Of a DNA stretch of 64,000 nt, positions 1 through 10,439 are shown one piece after another; positions within the stretch are counted from its first letter, which is position 1, and each line of letters starts with the position of its first letter. Origin of the DNA: Brachionus rotundiformis (lineage: Eukaryota; Rotifera; Eurotatoria; Ploima; Brachionidae). The stretch spans positions 385,146-449,145 of the forward strand of contig JAESIW010000162.1 in the NCBI GenBank assembly GCA_016802295.1. Direction: 5' to 3'. A model generated the notes under the pieces. It ran no database searches and was not told where the DNA came from. It saw nothing but the letters and a program-made list of their open reading frames with translations. A program made the translations under genes and the position numbers.

Positions 1-141
1 GGCAGGAACTCCAGTCCTGGCCGCAGACGCTCGCGCTCGCCCATCAACAGGTCCCGCTCTTCTAGATCGCCCAGGAACAGGCCCGGTCGCAAGGACCGCT
101 CCAGCTCGTCCAGCAGCCGATCCAGCTCCAAATCGGACTAA
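1..141 (+). CDS. C-terminal end of an SR/RS-domain protein (partial, 5' end outside window)
   Basis: The window opens inside an open reading frame in frame 1 that runs 46 codons to a TAA at 139-141. The peptide is a low-complexity Arg/Ser tail with many RS, SR and SP dipeptides (for example RRRSRSP and SRSSRSP), ending SSSKSD. Such RS domains are typical of SR splicing factors and related RNA-binding proteins, where serines are phosphorylated by SRPK/CLK kinases and the domain mediates protein contacts in the nucleus. The defining RNA-recognition domain lies upstream of the window, so the family member cannot be named. The exon is GC-rich against an AT-rich 3' flank. Confidence 0.75.
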   Translation, partial: GRNSSPGRRRSRSPINRSRSSRSPRNRPGRKDRSSSSSSRSSSKSD

Positions 142-1966
142 TTATTTCAAATTAGAAATTAATAGATTTATGTGTATATAAAAAAATGGAAAATAAAAAT
201 ATAAAAATTAAAAAAAAAATATTAATTAATATTATTTTTGTTTTTTATTAATAAACTTTTAACAAAGTAGAAAAAGAATTTATTTTTATCATTTTCAAGT
301 GAAATATTGATTTAGAAAAAAAATTGTTTTTTTTTTTTTTTGTTTGTTTTAGTTTGATACAATTGATTATTGGTGATGGTGGCATTTAATGGCAAAATTT
401 TGAGCATAAAAATCGACATCTTGGAACAAAGTAAGACTTTTTTTTAGGACAAAAATTTTGGTCTCTTTGGATCTCATGCGAAAGCAAGTTGGGGTACTTT
501 GGGAAAAGAGCGGCGTTCTAGTCGCCCTAAAGAAACAACTATCGCTTTAATTCGTCAGCCTGGCCAAACACAAATTATTGACGACAATTTGTATTGATAG
601 TGGAGAATAGTCAGATTCTGGTTCAATAGTTATTGAGCTATGTATTGCCAAGAAAAAAAGGGTTCAAGTTGAAATGACCAGTTAATAGAAACAAGAAGAT
701 ATATAAATGTTATTTTTTTTATATTAATTAAGAGTCTTCTAGCGATTCAAACATTGAGAAAGAATATGTTACTGAAGCTACAGTGGATTTACCAAGAAAA
801 CGAGGAAGACCAAAGAAATCAACAAATTAGGGAAAAAAAACAAAAATAAATTAATCGTTTATATTTTTTTATATTTTGTCATTTAAATAAATATTTTCGT
901 CACTAAAATTAGTTTTTTTTTGTCTATAAATAAGGTTTTATTTTGTCAGTGAAAAATTATAAAAAAAGTCATCTCAATATATAAATTTGTCAGTCTTTAA
1001 GTTTTTTTGTCAGAATAATTAGTTAGTCAGCTAAAACAAATTAAATTAGTCACCACTTTTAGTTATTTTTGTCATCTTAAAAAAATTTAATTTTTCACCC
1101 CGAAAAAATATAAGCCATTAATTATCAATAAATAAGAGTGATCACTACTTCAGTATTTTTGTTTCTAAATTGCATAAAAATAAGTGATAATTATAAAATC
1201 TAATGCTATGAATTTAATTTCAATTAGATTTTTTTGACTGATCTGATACAATTTTTTATACATTTGAACAATTTAATAAATAATTATTTTTTAATAATTT
1301 TTTTTTAAACAGTATAAATAATAGTAGTAAAACCAATTAGTAAAAAATTTATATGAAAAGCAATTTTAGAATTGAGAATATAAAACTCTAATTCTTAAGA
1401 ATTATCGCCCGATTAGAGATTCATTTGGTATCAGATAACCCAGAACCCTTATTATTATTTTAATACTTAAATTTTAAGAAGTATGATTTTTTTAAGTGAT
1501 ACCACAAATATGTCAAGAAAGACTATTATGGAAAAAAATTAATGGCACTGTTAGAAGATGCTGAACCTTTGGTAAAGAACTAGAGAGGCTTTTGTACTAC
1601 TTTTGCTTATTTACAAGATTGCGAGTCCTTTGAACTATTTCAGAGACTTAATAAAATCTAAAATCTAAAATTAATCTAAAATTTGATAGTTTCATTTGAT
1701 ATTTTCGTTTTTGTTAAAAATAAATCTGTTGTATCTTAAATAAAAATTGTGTACATGATTTTAAAGGGCCAATTTTTTGTTACATATTCTTAAAAAGGCT
1801 AAAACTGGTCATTTATTAAGAAAAACTTGTATATGGGCTAGTCTTATTTTTTTGGTTATAAGCCGCGCACCACCAGGTTTCAACAGACCAGTCTCAAAAA
1901 TAAAATAAAGGAAGTGCACCCAAAAGATAGACTCAGAAGACCAATCACCTAATTAATCATATTTAT
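142..1966. other. Intergenic AT-rich stretch with degenerate coding relics
   Basis: The 1.8 kb between the SR-protein end and the PHD gene is mostly poly-A/T-rich. Two short stretches look like former coding sequence: 447-599 and 731-831 (see the separate entry). 1480-1640 contains short broken frames that I do not recognise. I see no intact gene, RNA gene or array. Confidence 0.5.
447..831 (+). pseudogene. Degenerate coding relic with AT-hook-like C-terminus
   Basis: A frame at about 447-597 reads an Arg/Ser/Pro-rich peptide (containing GKERRSSRPKETT) up to a stop. After an intron-like AT-rich gap with an AG at about 731, a second frame ends in LPRKRGRPKKSTN and a stop near 829. The RGRPKK core is the classical AT-hook DNA-binding motif, also common at the C-termini of transposase and retroelement proteins. 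There is no start codon or recognisable catalytic domain, so this looks like the 3' end of a decayed mobile element or a short decayed gene. The assignment is weak. Confidence 0.3.
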
Positions 1967-2931
1967 TCATTTGAACTTATTTGACCAATTAATTAACCAA
2001 CGCATGAGCATAGACCAAAATTTAAGAGTGATAAAAATTTTACCATTTTTTACAGCGCACGGATAGTGGAACATTTTGCCACAAGACAACACTTTACAAA
2101 TTAGGGTGGCTCCGTACTTTTCACAATTCGAGCATTTCTTTAAAAAATTATTCTATTACCTAATTATACAAAAAAATATCAATGTACATATTCTTTTGAT
2201 TCAGTGATTGATTTTTCCAGACCGTGGACCTTGTTTTCAAACACAAAAATGTCTTTGGTCCATACAGCACAGCCTTCGTGGACAAACATCTCCTCACAGT
2301 CCGAGTCAGAGTCATTTTGTTGCTCTTTGTAGTAAGGTCCGAACAATTCACCAATGCCGTACACTTCGTTTGATGACAAGTGGCAAAATGAGCAAACATT
2401 TGCTTCATTCAGTGTCTCATTTAATTTGGGAATTTTTGGCACAGACTTTTCTCTTGGCACAATTGTCTTATACTTGCCTAAATCATCTTCATCATTCAAA
2501 CTAATTGTCTGATTTTTGACCACATAGCTTGAGCATTCGATCCAATTGTGTTTGATTTGAACTTTTTGGCATATTTTCTGAACAACTGGACCACTTGTAG
2601 TCGTTTGCTTGCCATTTGAGTCTTGCACTTTGCGCGACTTTTTTTGTGATAAATTTGAATTTTTAAATGATTTTATAAATTTTTCTGTATCAGAATCAAT
2701 GCTATTTTTGGCTTTGATTTTGAGTCTCTTGCGTCCAGCTCTTTTTTTCAAAGGTGCTGAAAATCATAATCATAAACAACACCACCACCAACAACAAAGA
2801 CAAATTAACTTACCTTTTTTAGTCTTTAATTTATTTGGATTAGGTTTTCTAGTTCTTTTTTTGCGCACCTTGCTCTGAACTTCCTGACCATGGTCACTGC
2901 CACTTTTCTCAGCCTCATCATTAGATATCAT
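1967..2931 (-). CDS. Extended PHD-finger (ePHD) protein of TCF20/RAI1 type
   Basis: Three exons on the minus strand: 2931-2814, 2756-2188 and 2137-1967 (introns of 57 and 50 bp, phases 1 and 0), giving about 285 residues. The N-terminal half is basic and low complexity. The C-terminal part is an extended PHD: a CSFC zinc knuckle, the GELFGPYY segment, VHEGCAVWT, then across the last intron CSNCEKYGATLIC and a final FHYPCA. This order and these signatures match the ePHD of the chromatin regulators TCF20 and RAI1, which bind nucleosomes, rather than the MLL or PHF6 versions. Those vertebrate proteins are about 2,000 residues, so this one is very short. The last Cys/His ligand pair expected after HYPCA is not found in the reading to the TGA at 1967, so the 3' exon may differ. 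Nuclear location is inferred. Confidence 0.75.
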
Positions 2932-3101
2932 TTTAACTCAACTGCTATAAATAAATAATTATTATCAAAATAAGAAAGAAAATAATTTTTCATTATAAGC
3001 AAAATTAAATTTAAAAATAAGCACTTTTTTGATATAAATTTTTTTATTTAAAAAAAATGTATAAACCGGTTATAAACTTAAGAAAAGATAATTTTTTTAT
3101 A

Positions 3102-5818
3102 TTAATTATTGTTAATCGGAACAGGCTTGAGGATGTCGGTCGAGGTTGAATTAAAATTAGCCACATCTTGATTGTTATCTAGGGCACATTTGTTTTCAAA
3201 CGAAGAACCAAGTTTGGTATCTGTGCCGCTTCGAGCACAGCTCTCTAGCTTTGTCTTGATCAATTGGCGAAACAAATGAATATCGGACTTTAGCTTGAAC
3301 GTTTCGTGCTTAATCAAACTTTGCTTGTCCTTGAGCTCAGACAACACCTTTAAATTAGTCTCAATTACTTTATGGATATTGTCAATCTTGTCCGTATCGT
3401 TTTGGCCATTGGAATAGAACTCGAATTGTTCCTGGCTCATGTTGAGATGAACATGGTCTAAGTTTTCTATGTGAGCAATCACTGCATTCTGTTTTTATTG
3501 TTTTTATAATTTTTTTAAGTAAAATTTAATAATTTTTTTTCAATTAATTTACCAGAGAGCAAAAATGGTAAGCATGTTCACCTTGAAGTACGCGTTTCTC
3601 AAAAGCAAACCTGGTCACAAAGTTTATGTTCGAATAGAGCATAGTCGGGTTGGCTTTGAGAACTAGATAAATCAAGGCTGGCAAAAAGTCGTCTGCCGAA
3701 GCCAAATTTTTGCTCTTGCTTTTCTTCTGATCCAAATTGGATGCCTCATTTACACTGTTTTTTATATTAGAGGCTATATTAATCGCTTCAAATAAGTTCT
3801 TACTGCAGTTAGTAATGCATAACATTTTTTCGTAAGATGTCCGCTTTGAGTCAACTTGGACAATATCTTTATAATGAATTTTTTTTTTACTATTATTGAA
3901 TTAATTAGAAGCTTATTAATAAGAAATATATCAAAAAATTATCTTAATATTTTGACCTTAATCTAAATTTTTTTCAATTAAAAAATAAAAACTATTTAAA
4001 TAATTTAATTTTGGCAAATTTTAGTTTAATTATTAATAATTTTCCTTCTTTAACTTTAATAAAATTCTGAATTAATCTTTTTTAATTAATACTAATTTTA
4101 ATTTTTTCACAAACAAAACTAGTTTCGGTAAGAGTTATTTTAAAGTCAGTCATACTAATCACTTTTCTAAATCTAAAAATTTTTTAATTATTTTTATTTA
4201 TTATTTTTACAAAGTATTTAAATTTAAATAAAAACTTGAAAGCTTAGCATTTTATCTTGTTTGGCTATAATTAACTTAATGAATTAAAAATGATTTAGGT
4301 ATCTATATACCTGTCATGTATCACATACAATTGTCATTTATTCTAAAAGTGTAGATTTAAATCTACAAAATGGTAAATAAAGAAATTTTTGTACCATAGA
4401 TTGTTATGTCTAAAATTTGGTACCTTTAACTTGTGGGACATTTAATTTGAGATAAATTTTATATTCTTCCTAAGATAATTTTTTTTGTCTTATTGAGAGA
4501 GACTTTTAACAATAGATAAATAATTACTATTAATTGCTTCCTCATACTGATCCCTGTAAAACACACTATCTTCATCTATACACGTACCAATCATTTGGCT
4601 TTTTATCCAGTAGAAACGGCGTATTTTTTTCTGTAATTGGATGTCCTGTTCTTCGAATTCACTCATTAGAGAAGGCAAAACAAGATCATATATTCTGTTG
4701 TTTATATAGGACTCTATCATTATCATGACAGCTTCGGAAAATTTCTCCGAGTCATCATTGTTTAAACTTGTCTGCATTTCTATGGCCGAATTATCGCCAA
4801 TTGAGTCATTGGTCAACGAAATAGGCTTGGTAATCAAATACAATTTGTCCAAATAGAGCTTAATTGACCCGCTGGCGATTAGGTATCTGTTTATTTTGCG
4901 GTAAAAGTCCTGCACCATCTCTGAGTGCTTGGTGTTTAATGACAACAAGTCAGAGTCTGAGTCTTTGCCAATTATTTCCTTAAATTTGTCCAAAAAGTTA
5001 TTCATCTGCTTGACTATGTCAGTGTACATTTGAGCAAAGTTTTGCCTAAACTTTTCTTCGAATTCCATGAGTATGTTTTCGTTATTTTGTGCAGCAAATT
5101 TGTTGCCATTGGTCTTGCTGAGAATGCTTGATAACAAAATGGTAGATGGGTTTAATTCGCTGCACGGAGGACTGGGCTTAAGCAGCTTGTTCATTATGTT
5201 TATAAAATCTATAAAATTTTCACTATTCAAACTCATTGGTGACAAAAACTGAAATGAAGTGGAACTATTCAATGAGCTAATGCTTGACTGAAGTGACTGG
5301 TCTACTAAATTTACGGCCTTGTCGGCCACTTTGGTCATGGTGTCGACCAAATTAAGCGATGAATGCTGATTTTGTGGACCTAGATGAACTGTCGTGGAGG
5401 AAGAGGGTCTCCGGAATATTTTGTTCAATGCTGAATTTTTTCTCTTATCTACCTTGGCTGAAAACTTGCTTAAATTTGAGTGCTCGTTCCAGAATTGGTT
5501 ACTAGATCTAATTAAGAGGAGAATTAATGAACAAAAAATAGGCTTCTTTTTTCCTAATTACTTCTTTTCATCAATGCTAAATGACTGGGAAGGCTTCAAA
5601 AGCGAAATGGAATCATCAAATGATGTGGATGATGTCATAAATGTTGGATAAGATTGGTTTGATTTTTTTGTTTTTAATTTCCGGTAGCAAATTGAGCAAT
5701 AGCCTTCGTATTGCATCGAATTGCCATAAAAGCCACATTGGTTCTTACATAATAGAGTTTTTGTATCATATAAATGGTTCGGCGATGTGAAAGACGATGC
5801 AGCTTCTCTATTACTCAT
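3102..5818 (-). CDS. RABGEF1: Rabex-5 / RABGEF1, Rab5 guanine nucleotide exchange factor
   Basis: Four exons: 5818-5562, 5507-4504, 3866-3553 and 3488-3102, adding to 654 codons including stop. Residues about 20-47 form an A20-type zinc finger (CKNQC then CSIC around FYGN), the ubiquitin-binding module of Rabex-5. The middle is a helical bundle region. The catalytic VPS9 domain follows, with the key ADDFLPALIYLVLKANP segment, then SNINFVTRF and GEHAYHFCSL, continuing across the last intron into IENLDHVHLNMS. The family activates Rab5 on early endosomes together with Rabaptin-5. Human Rabex-5 is about 491 residues; this one is longer because of Ser/Asn-rich linkers. The third intron (4503-3867, 637 bp) is long for this window. 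Two details differ from human: the finger spacing is one residue longer, and the Tyr of the YxTRF motif is Phe. Confidence 0.93.
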
Positions 5819-7810
5819 AACTGTATAGCACTTATCTTTTTTTTTTGTTTAGACTAGATGAAAATAGTTTCTTATATCAAAATTTCATTTTATTATTTTA
5901 TAAAATTTCATAATTTTTTGGCAAAATTAATTATAATTTTTATTTTATTTAAATGTATAGTTTATTTTAGTTAAGACAAGCTAAAAGTCTCAAAATCTAG
6001 TTAGTCTCTTTATCTTGGTGCTAAAGAAAATGGTCTATCTCAATTCGAGCAATTGACATCGTTTAATTTTTAGTTTTTTATCTTATCAGAAATCAAAACT
6101 ACCAAAACTTTTTGGCATAAAGTACTTGATAATTGATATTGTTTTATTTATTTTTACTGAATAATTTTTAAATTTAATCAAAAAAATTATCCATGTTTTC
6201 TTCAAATGTATCAATATTTATGGTATTAGTAGGAAAATTATCTATTAGAAAATTTAATGTCGTTTTTTGGAAATAAAAATTTAATCTAGATAGAAAATTT
6301 TTTACCCATTTTAAACTAGTTTATAATAAAATGTTATCAGTTTAGCATTTTTATTAGTAAAAAAAACTTTAAAATAAAAATAAATCGAAATTAGGAAAAA
6401 AATTAATAGATTTGAATTTCTGTGTTCTCATTGAAAATTAAGAGATACAAAGTGTTCTAAAAATAATAATCTTAAACTTATTTGATTATTCAGCGAGGAA
6501 TAATATTAAATTTAAATTTAAATTCTTAAGCGAAGAGAAAATTTAATGTCTGGATCATGGGACAAATTTTAAATTAAATTAAAAATTACCAAATTAAGGA
6601 ACCATTTGGTATAAAGTTAAATAAAAAAGAATTTATTTTTATTAAAAGATAAATTAATAATGATGATTAATTTTTTTTTTTTCAAAAAATTTTGAATTTT
6701 AAGTGTCAAGATCATTTTCAAGAGTTTTTTTTGGTCTTTGAATCTGCTAAAACTGGTAAAAAGTTGGGTATTTAGGTTCGATAACGATTTTTTTTCCTTA
6801 TGAGTTCCTGGCAGAGAATATGATCACAATGAGCATCTTTTTGAGCTCATGATTTCTTGGTAGTTAGTCATAGGAACTTGCAGAAGAGCATTGGCGTTGC
6901 TAGTACTTCTCATCAGTCAATTTATTTCCAACTTCAAAAGAAATCGAGATATTACACTATTGGTCATCTATTGTAAAGAGTTAGTTAATTTTTACAATAA
7001 TAAAAAAAGGAAAAAGAAAAACTGGGACTTGAAATAAAAAACAACACAAATAAAGATATAAATTTTATTGTATTAAATTAATTGAGTAATATTAAAAGAT
7101 ACAAAGTGATATAAAAATAATAAAAATAAAATATATTTATTATTCAGCGATAATATCAAATTTAATAAAAATCATTAAGTTTAAAAATAATTTGATTGTG
7201 GGAATCATTTGGAATTAATTCTTAGAATCGAAGACAAAATCAGGCACAGGGTCCCAGTGTACAATTCAAACAATTGATTGGCTATTGTTGACAGTGCATT
7301 GCATGACGAATAAGCAATGTCGTAACCCAATGCTTGTACTGTGTTTCAAGTTCTAGGGTGCACTGTCTAAAAATTTGTCTTAGCATCTTATGCCTTCAGA
7401 CTCGAACTGCTAGAGAGGAGTCTTTTTGAAGTAGAAGATTGAAGATTGTCACTGATACTTCTAATTATATAGACAAAAATATTTTTTTATTTAACGAGTC
7501 AAAATACTATTATAGCATTTATATTATAAATAAAAATTATTTTTCTTGTTTTTATCTATTTAAACAAAATTCGTAAAAAATATTTTTGATAAATTGAATA
7601 CATTTTCATATTTTAATAAGAAAAATTTAATCAGGTTAATAAAATTTTATTTTGAAAATTGACTCTTTAAAAAAAATTAACTAATTGAAAAAATAATAAT
7701 AATTTAGCAAAAATATTGGCTATATTCTTCTTTATTTTTTACACATTGACTTGATATTTTATACATGTCACAATAAACATGTCTCATTAAGCCCGGAATG
7801 CAATTGTGTT
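5819..7810. other. AT-rich intergenic region with repeat fragments
   Basis: No gene is supported in these 2 kb. The part from 6430 to 6680 is related to the reverse complement of 11840-11970 (shared phrases include the ATCATGGGACAAATTTTA and GGTATAAAGTTAAA segments), and 7081-7390 is one copy of a dispersed repeat described separately. The rest is simple AT-rich sequence plus the 3' untranslated region of the zinc-finger gene. Confidence 0.5.
7081..7390 (-). repeat. Dispersed repeat family, copy A (reverse orientation)
   Basis: The conserved core at 7220-7384 is nearly identical, on the opposite strand, to 9447-9612 and to 11682-11815. It carries the phrases GTGCACCCTAGAACTTGAAA and TTGGGTTACGACATTGC. 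Similarity to copy B continues beyond the core to about 7081 (AATTGAGTAATATTA and GATACAAAGTG). I see no coding capacity and no tRNA-like A/B boxes, so it resembles a non-autonomous element of unknown class. Confidence 0.75.
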
Positions 7811-10439
7811 CTAGCTGTTGGCGCCAGACTCGGAGTGTAGACGCTTGTGCAGCTTCAAGTGTACCAATTGGGTAAACTTGGAGTCGCATTTGTCGCATTC
7901 GAACGGTCTGTCGCCATTGTGCAGCCTAATGTGAGTCTTTAGGTTAGATGTTGACGAGAAACGCTTGCCACATGTGCCACACGGATACGGCTTTTCGCCA
8001 GTGTGAACCAATATGTGCTTTTGCAAGTGGGCCAGCTGAGTGAAGCCTTTGGGACATGATTCGCACTTGAACGGACGCTCACCAGTGTGCACACGCAAGT
8101 GAACCTTCAAATTGGACAATTGACCAAACGTTTTCTTGCACTCCTTGCATTCGTAAATTATTTTGCCATTCTCTTTCCTGAGCGGATACGGCAGCGACTT
8201 GTGGCCGCGTAGCGCGCTACTCCCCTGCTCGGTGGTGGTCGAGTTGAGAGAGCTGCTCGACGTCGACGATGAGGACGACGACGACGAGCACTCATGCATC
8301 GAATTGGACATTGATTGCTTCATTTGCACCAAAATAGATGTATCATCTAAACAAAAAATAAAATATAAATATATTTTTATTGTTAGATGAGTTTAATTTA
8401 TATATTGGTCAAAGTAAAGACCTCGGCTACTGTACACGGTCTCGTCAAGGCTGGACTCGTCTTGATTCGGACTAAACATTGTATTTAGTGAGTTGATTAG
8501 ATTTTGTGAAATCACGTTCGGTGATGAATTGTAGGCAAAGTAAATTGTCGAGTCCACGTGCTCGTGCGTCTTCTCGGCCTCTAAACCCTCCCCATTGAGC
8601 TCATGGACGTGAAAATCGCCACTATCGACTATTTTGTTTGTATTTGATAAGTTCTCCTTAAACGAGTTGGGCTTAATTAGCCTATCGTTTATTGGAGGCG
8701 ATGATGGACATTGTTTGACATTGGTTGAGCTAGAGCAGGGCGAGCCGGACTCGCCGATCAGGCTGCTGATCGAGAATTTAGATGCTTTGGTCTCGCTTTG
8801 GCGGCTGAACGCTTCCAGGCTTTGGTACAGCTTGTGGCAATTAGCTTGGAATAGGAAGTTAATTAGACTAGCTTAGATAGAGTTATAGGTGGGCTTACTT
8901 TTTATGTTGGTCAAGTAGGCCTGTGAGAACCAGATTACCAGTGGTTCGTTCGGGACAAGATCTCTGATGCTCACGAGCTCCAGGACTCCGCTCTTGGCGT
9001 TCGAGTCCAGCACACAATTAAAATCTGCCTTGGCAAAGTTTTGTTTGTTGAGAATTTTAAACATCAAATCATTGCTCGATACGTCTATGTTCATATCATG
9101 ATAGCCAATCAGAATATTGTTTATGAATATCTATTAATAGATAATTAAATAAATATGTATATATTGTTTTTTCATTGTATTTTAAGTCAACTCACTGGTA
9201 GTATTTTGAATATTATTTGACTTAGAGTGTTTTTTTTTGAATAGAAGGTAAATATTGATGTGAAGGCGTCGCTTGTAATTAGTCGACCATTGTTGAATGA
9301 GAATATTCTACTACCTTTGGCAATGAATTTACCAATAATAACTTTTTCATTCTGAAAATTAAATAAATTATTTAGTAGATAATAAAATGATAGATAACAA
9401 AATTTTTTTTATTTAAATCTTAAAAGAGGAAAAATAAAAAATTGATACTAAGACAAATTTTTAGACAGTGCACCCTAGAACTTGAAACACAGTACAAGCA
9501 TTGGGTTACGACATTGCTTATTCGTCATGCAATGCACTGTCAACAATAGCCAATCAATTGTTTGAATTTAACACTGGGACCCTGTGCTTGTTTTTGTCTT
9601 CGATTCTTAGATTCAATTAATATCTTTATCATCACTATTTTTACTAACACTTTGTATCCTATAATATTACTCAATTAATTTAAAATAATAAAATTTAGAA
9701 TTTTTATTTGTGTTCCTATACTTTAAGTCTAAATTTATTAAATTGAAAATAATTTTATTCACGAAGTGATATAATCCATCAAAGATAATTTTTTAACAAA
9801 ATTTTAATTAACTTTTAACCATTTAAGATTATTTTTGTCAATAGGAGATAAAAATTATTGATTGAATAATCATATTTGCCTATCAGACTTAATTCAAGAA
9901 AATAAATAAATTAACAATCTCCCATTTGACCTAAATGCTTGCTAGCAATTAAAACTCTTAGTAACCTAAATATCATTTAAATTAGTCATAATATTTTCTC
10001 TTTAGAATAAAGTTATCAGTCACTATAAACCATTATGAGCCAGAAATAAGTTGGTGATATAAAAATTTGTTCTTACCTTGCATAACAAAGCATTCTCACT
10101 ATTTGTTTGACCAGAGAAATTAAGAAATTTTAGCTGATTGTAGACAGGGAGATGTCCAAGCATGTTTATACTCGTGTTGTACAAGAGTTGATTAATGCGG
10201 TTAGAGTAGACAGCCAGGCCGGTCATTTGGTCTAAATGAGTGAAGTTGTGAAAAAGCTTGTTGACATTTTGGTACTCAAATTGGTCAAGTTTCTTCCTCT
10301 TGCTGAACGAGTCCTGCATGCACTCGTCTACTGTATCTTGTGGGTCGCGCTGGTGCCGCTTGGACACACTGTGCGCCAGCTGTGTCAAAAAACTGTTGCC
10401 AGGCACTAATTTTTCCATCGAAAGTTGACTAAACACCAT
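7811..10439 (-). CDS. PRDM1: Blimp-1 / PRDM1-type PR-domain zinc-finger transcription factor
   Basis: Five exons: 10439-10077, 9351-9196, 9130-8899, 8844-8422 and 8346-7811, totalling 570 codons with consistent phases. Residues about 122-250 form a divergent PR (SET-like) domain: GKFIAKGSRIFSF, later FNCVLDSNAKSG and NEPLVIWFSQAYLTNIK. A Ser-rich linker follows. Residues from about 455 hold four C2H2 fingers whose linkers and recognition helices (FGQLSNLKVHLRVH, FTQLAHLQKHILVH, FSSTSNLKTHIRLH, FTQLVHLKLHKRLH) are the signature of Blimp-1, a DNA-binding repressor controlling cell-fate decisions. Vertebrate PRDM1 is about 800 residues and has a fifth, C2HC finger, which is absent here. The first intron (10076-9352, 725 bp) contains a copy of a dispersed repeat; the other introns are 54-75 bp. 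Confidence 0.93.
9447..9680 (+). repeat. Dispersed repeat family, copy B (inside PRDM1 intron 1)
   Basis: The core 9447-9612 matches copy A on the opposite strand and copy C on the same strand, including the AGACAGTGCACCCTAG start and the CAATAGCCAATCAATTGTTT end. The extension to about 9680 (ACACTTTGTATCCTATAATA) also matches the outer part of copy A. It lies in the long first intron of the Blimp-1 gene, antisense to that gene. Paired short motifs such as GACAGTGCA and TGCACTGTC near the two ends of the core suggest a foldable RNA or DNA. Confidence 0.8.

Noticed and set aside
7220..7384. Dispersed repeat core as a tRNA-derived SINE
   Set aside because: GGGTTACGACA only loosely resembles a B box, and no A box lies at the right distance.
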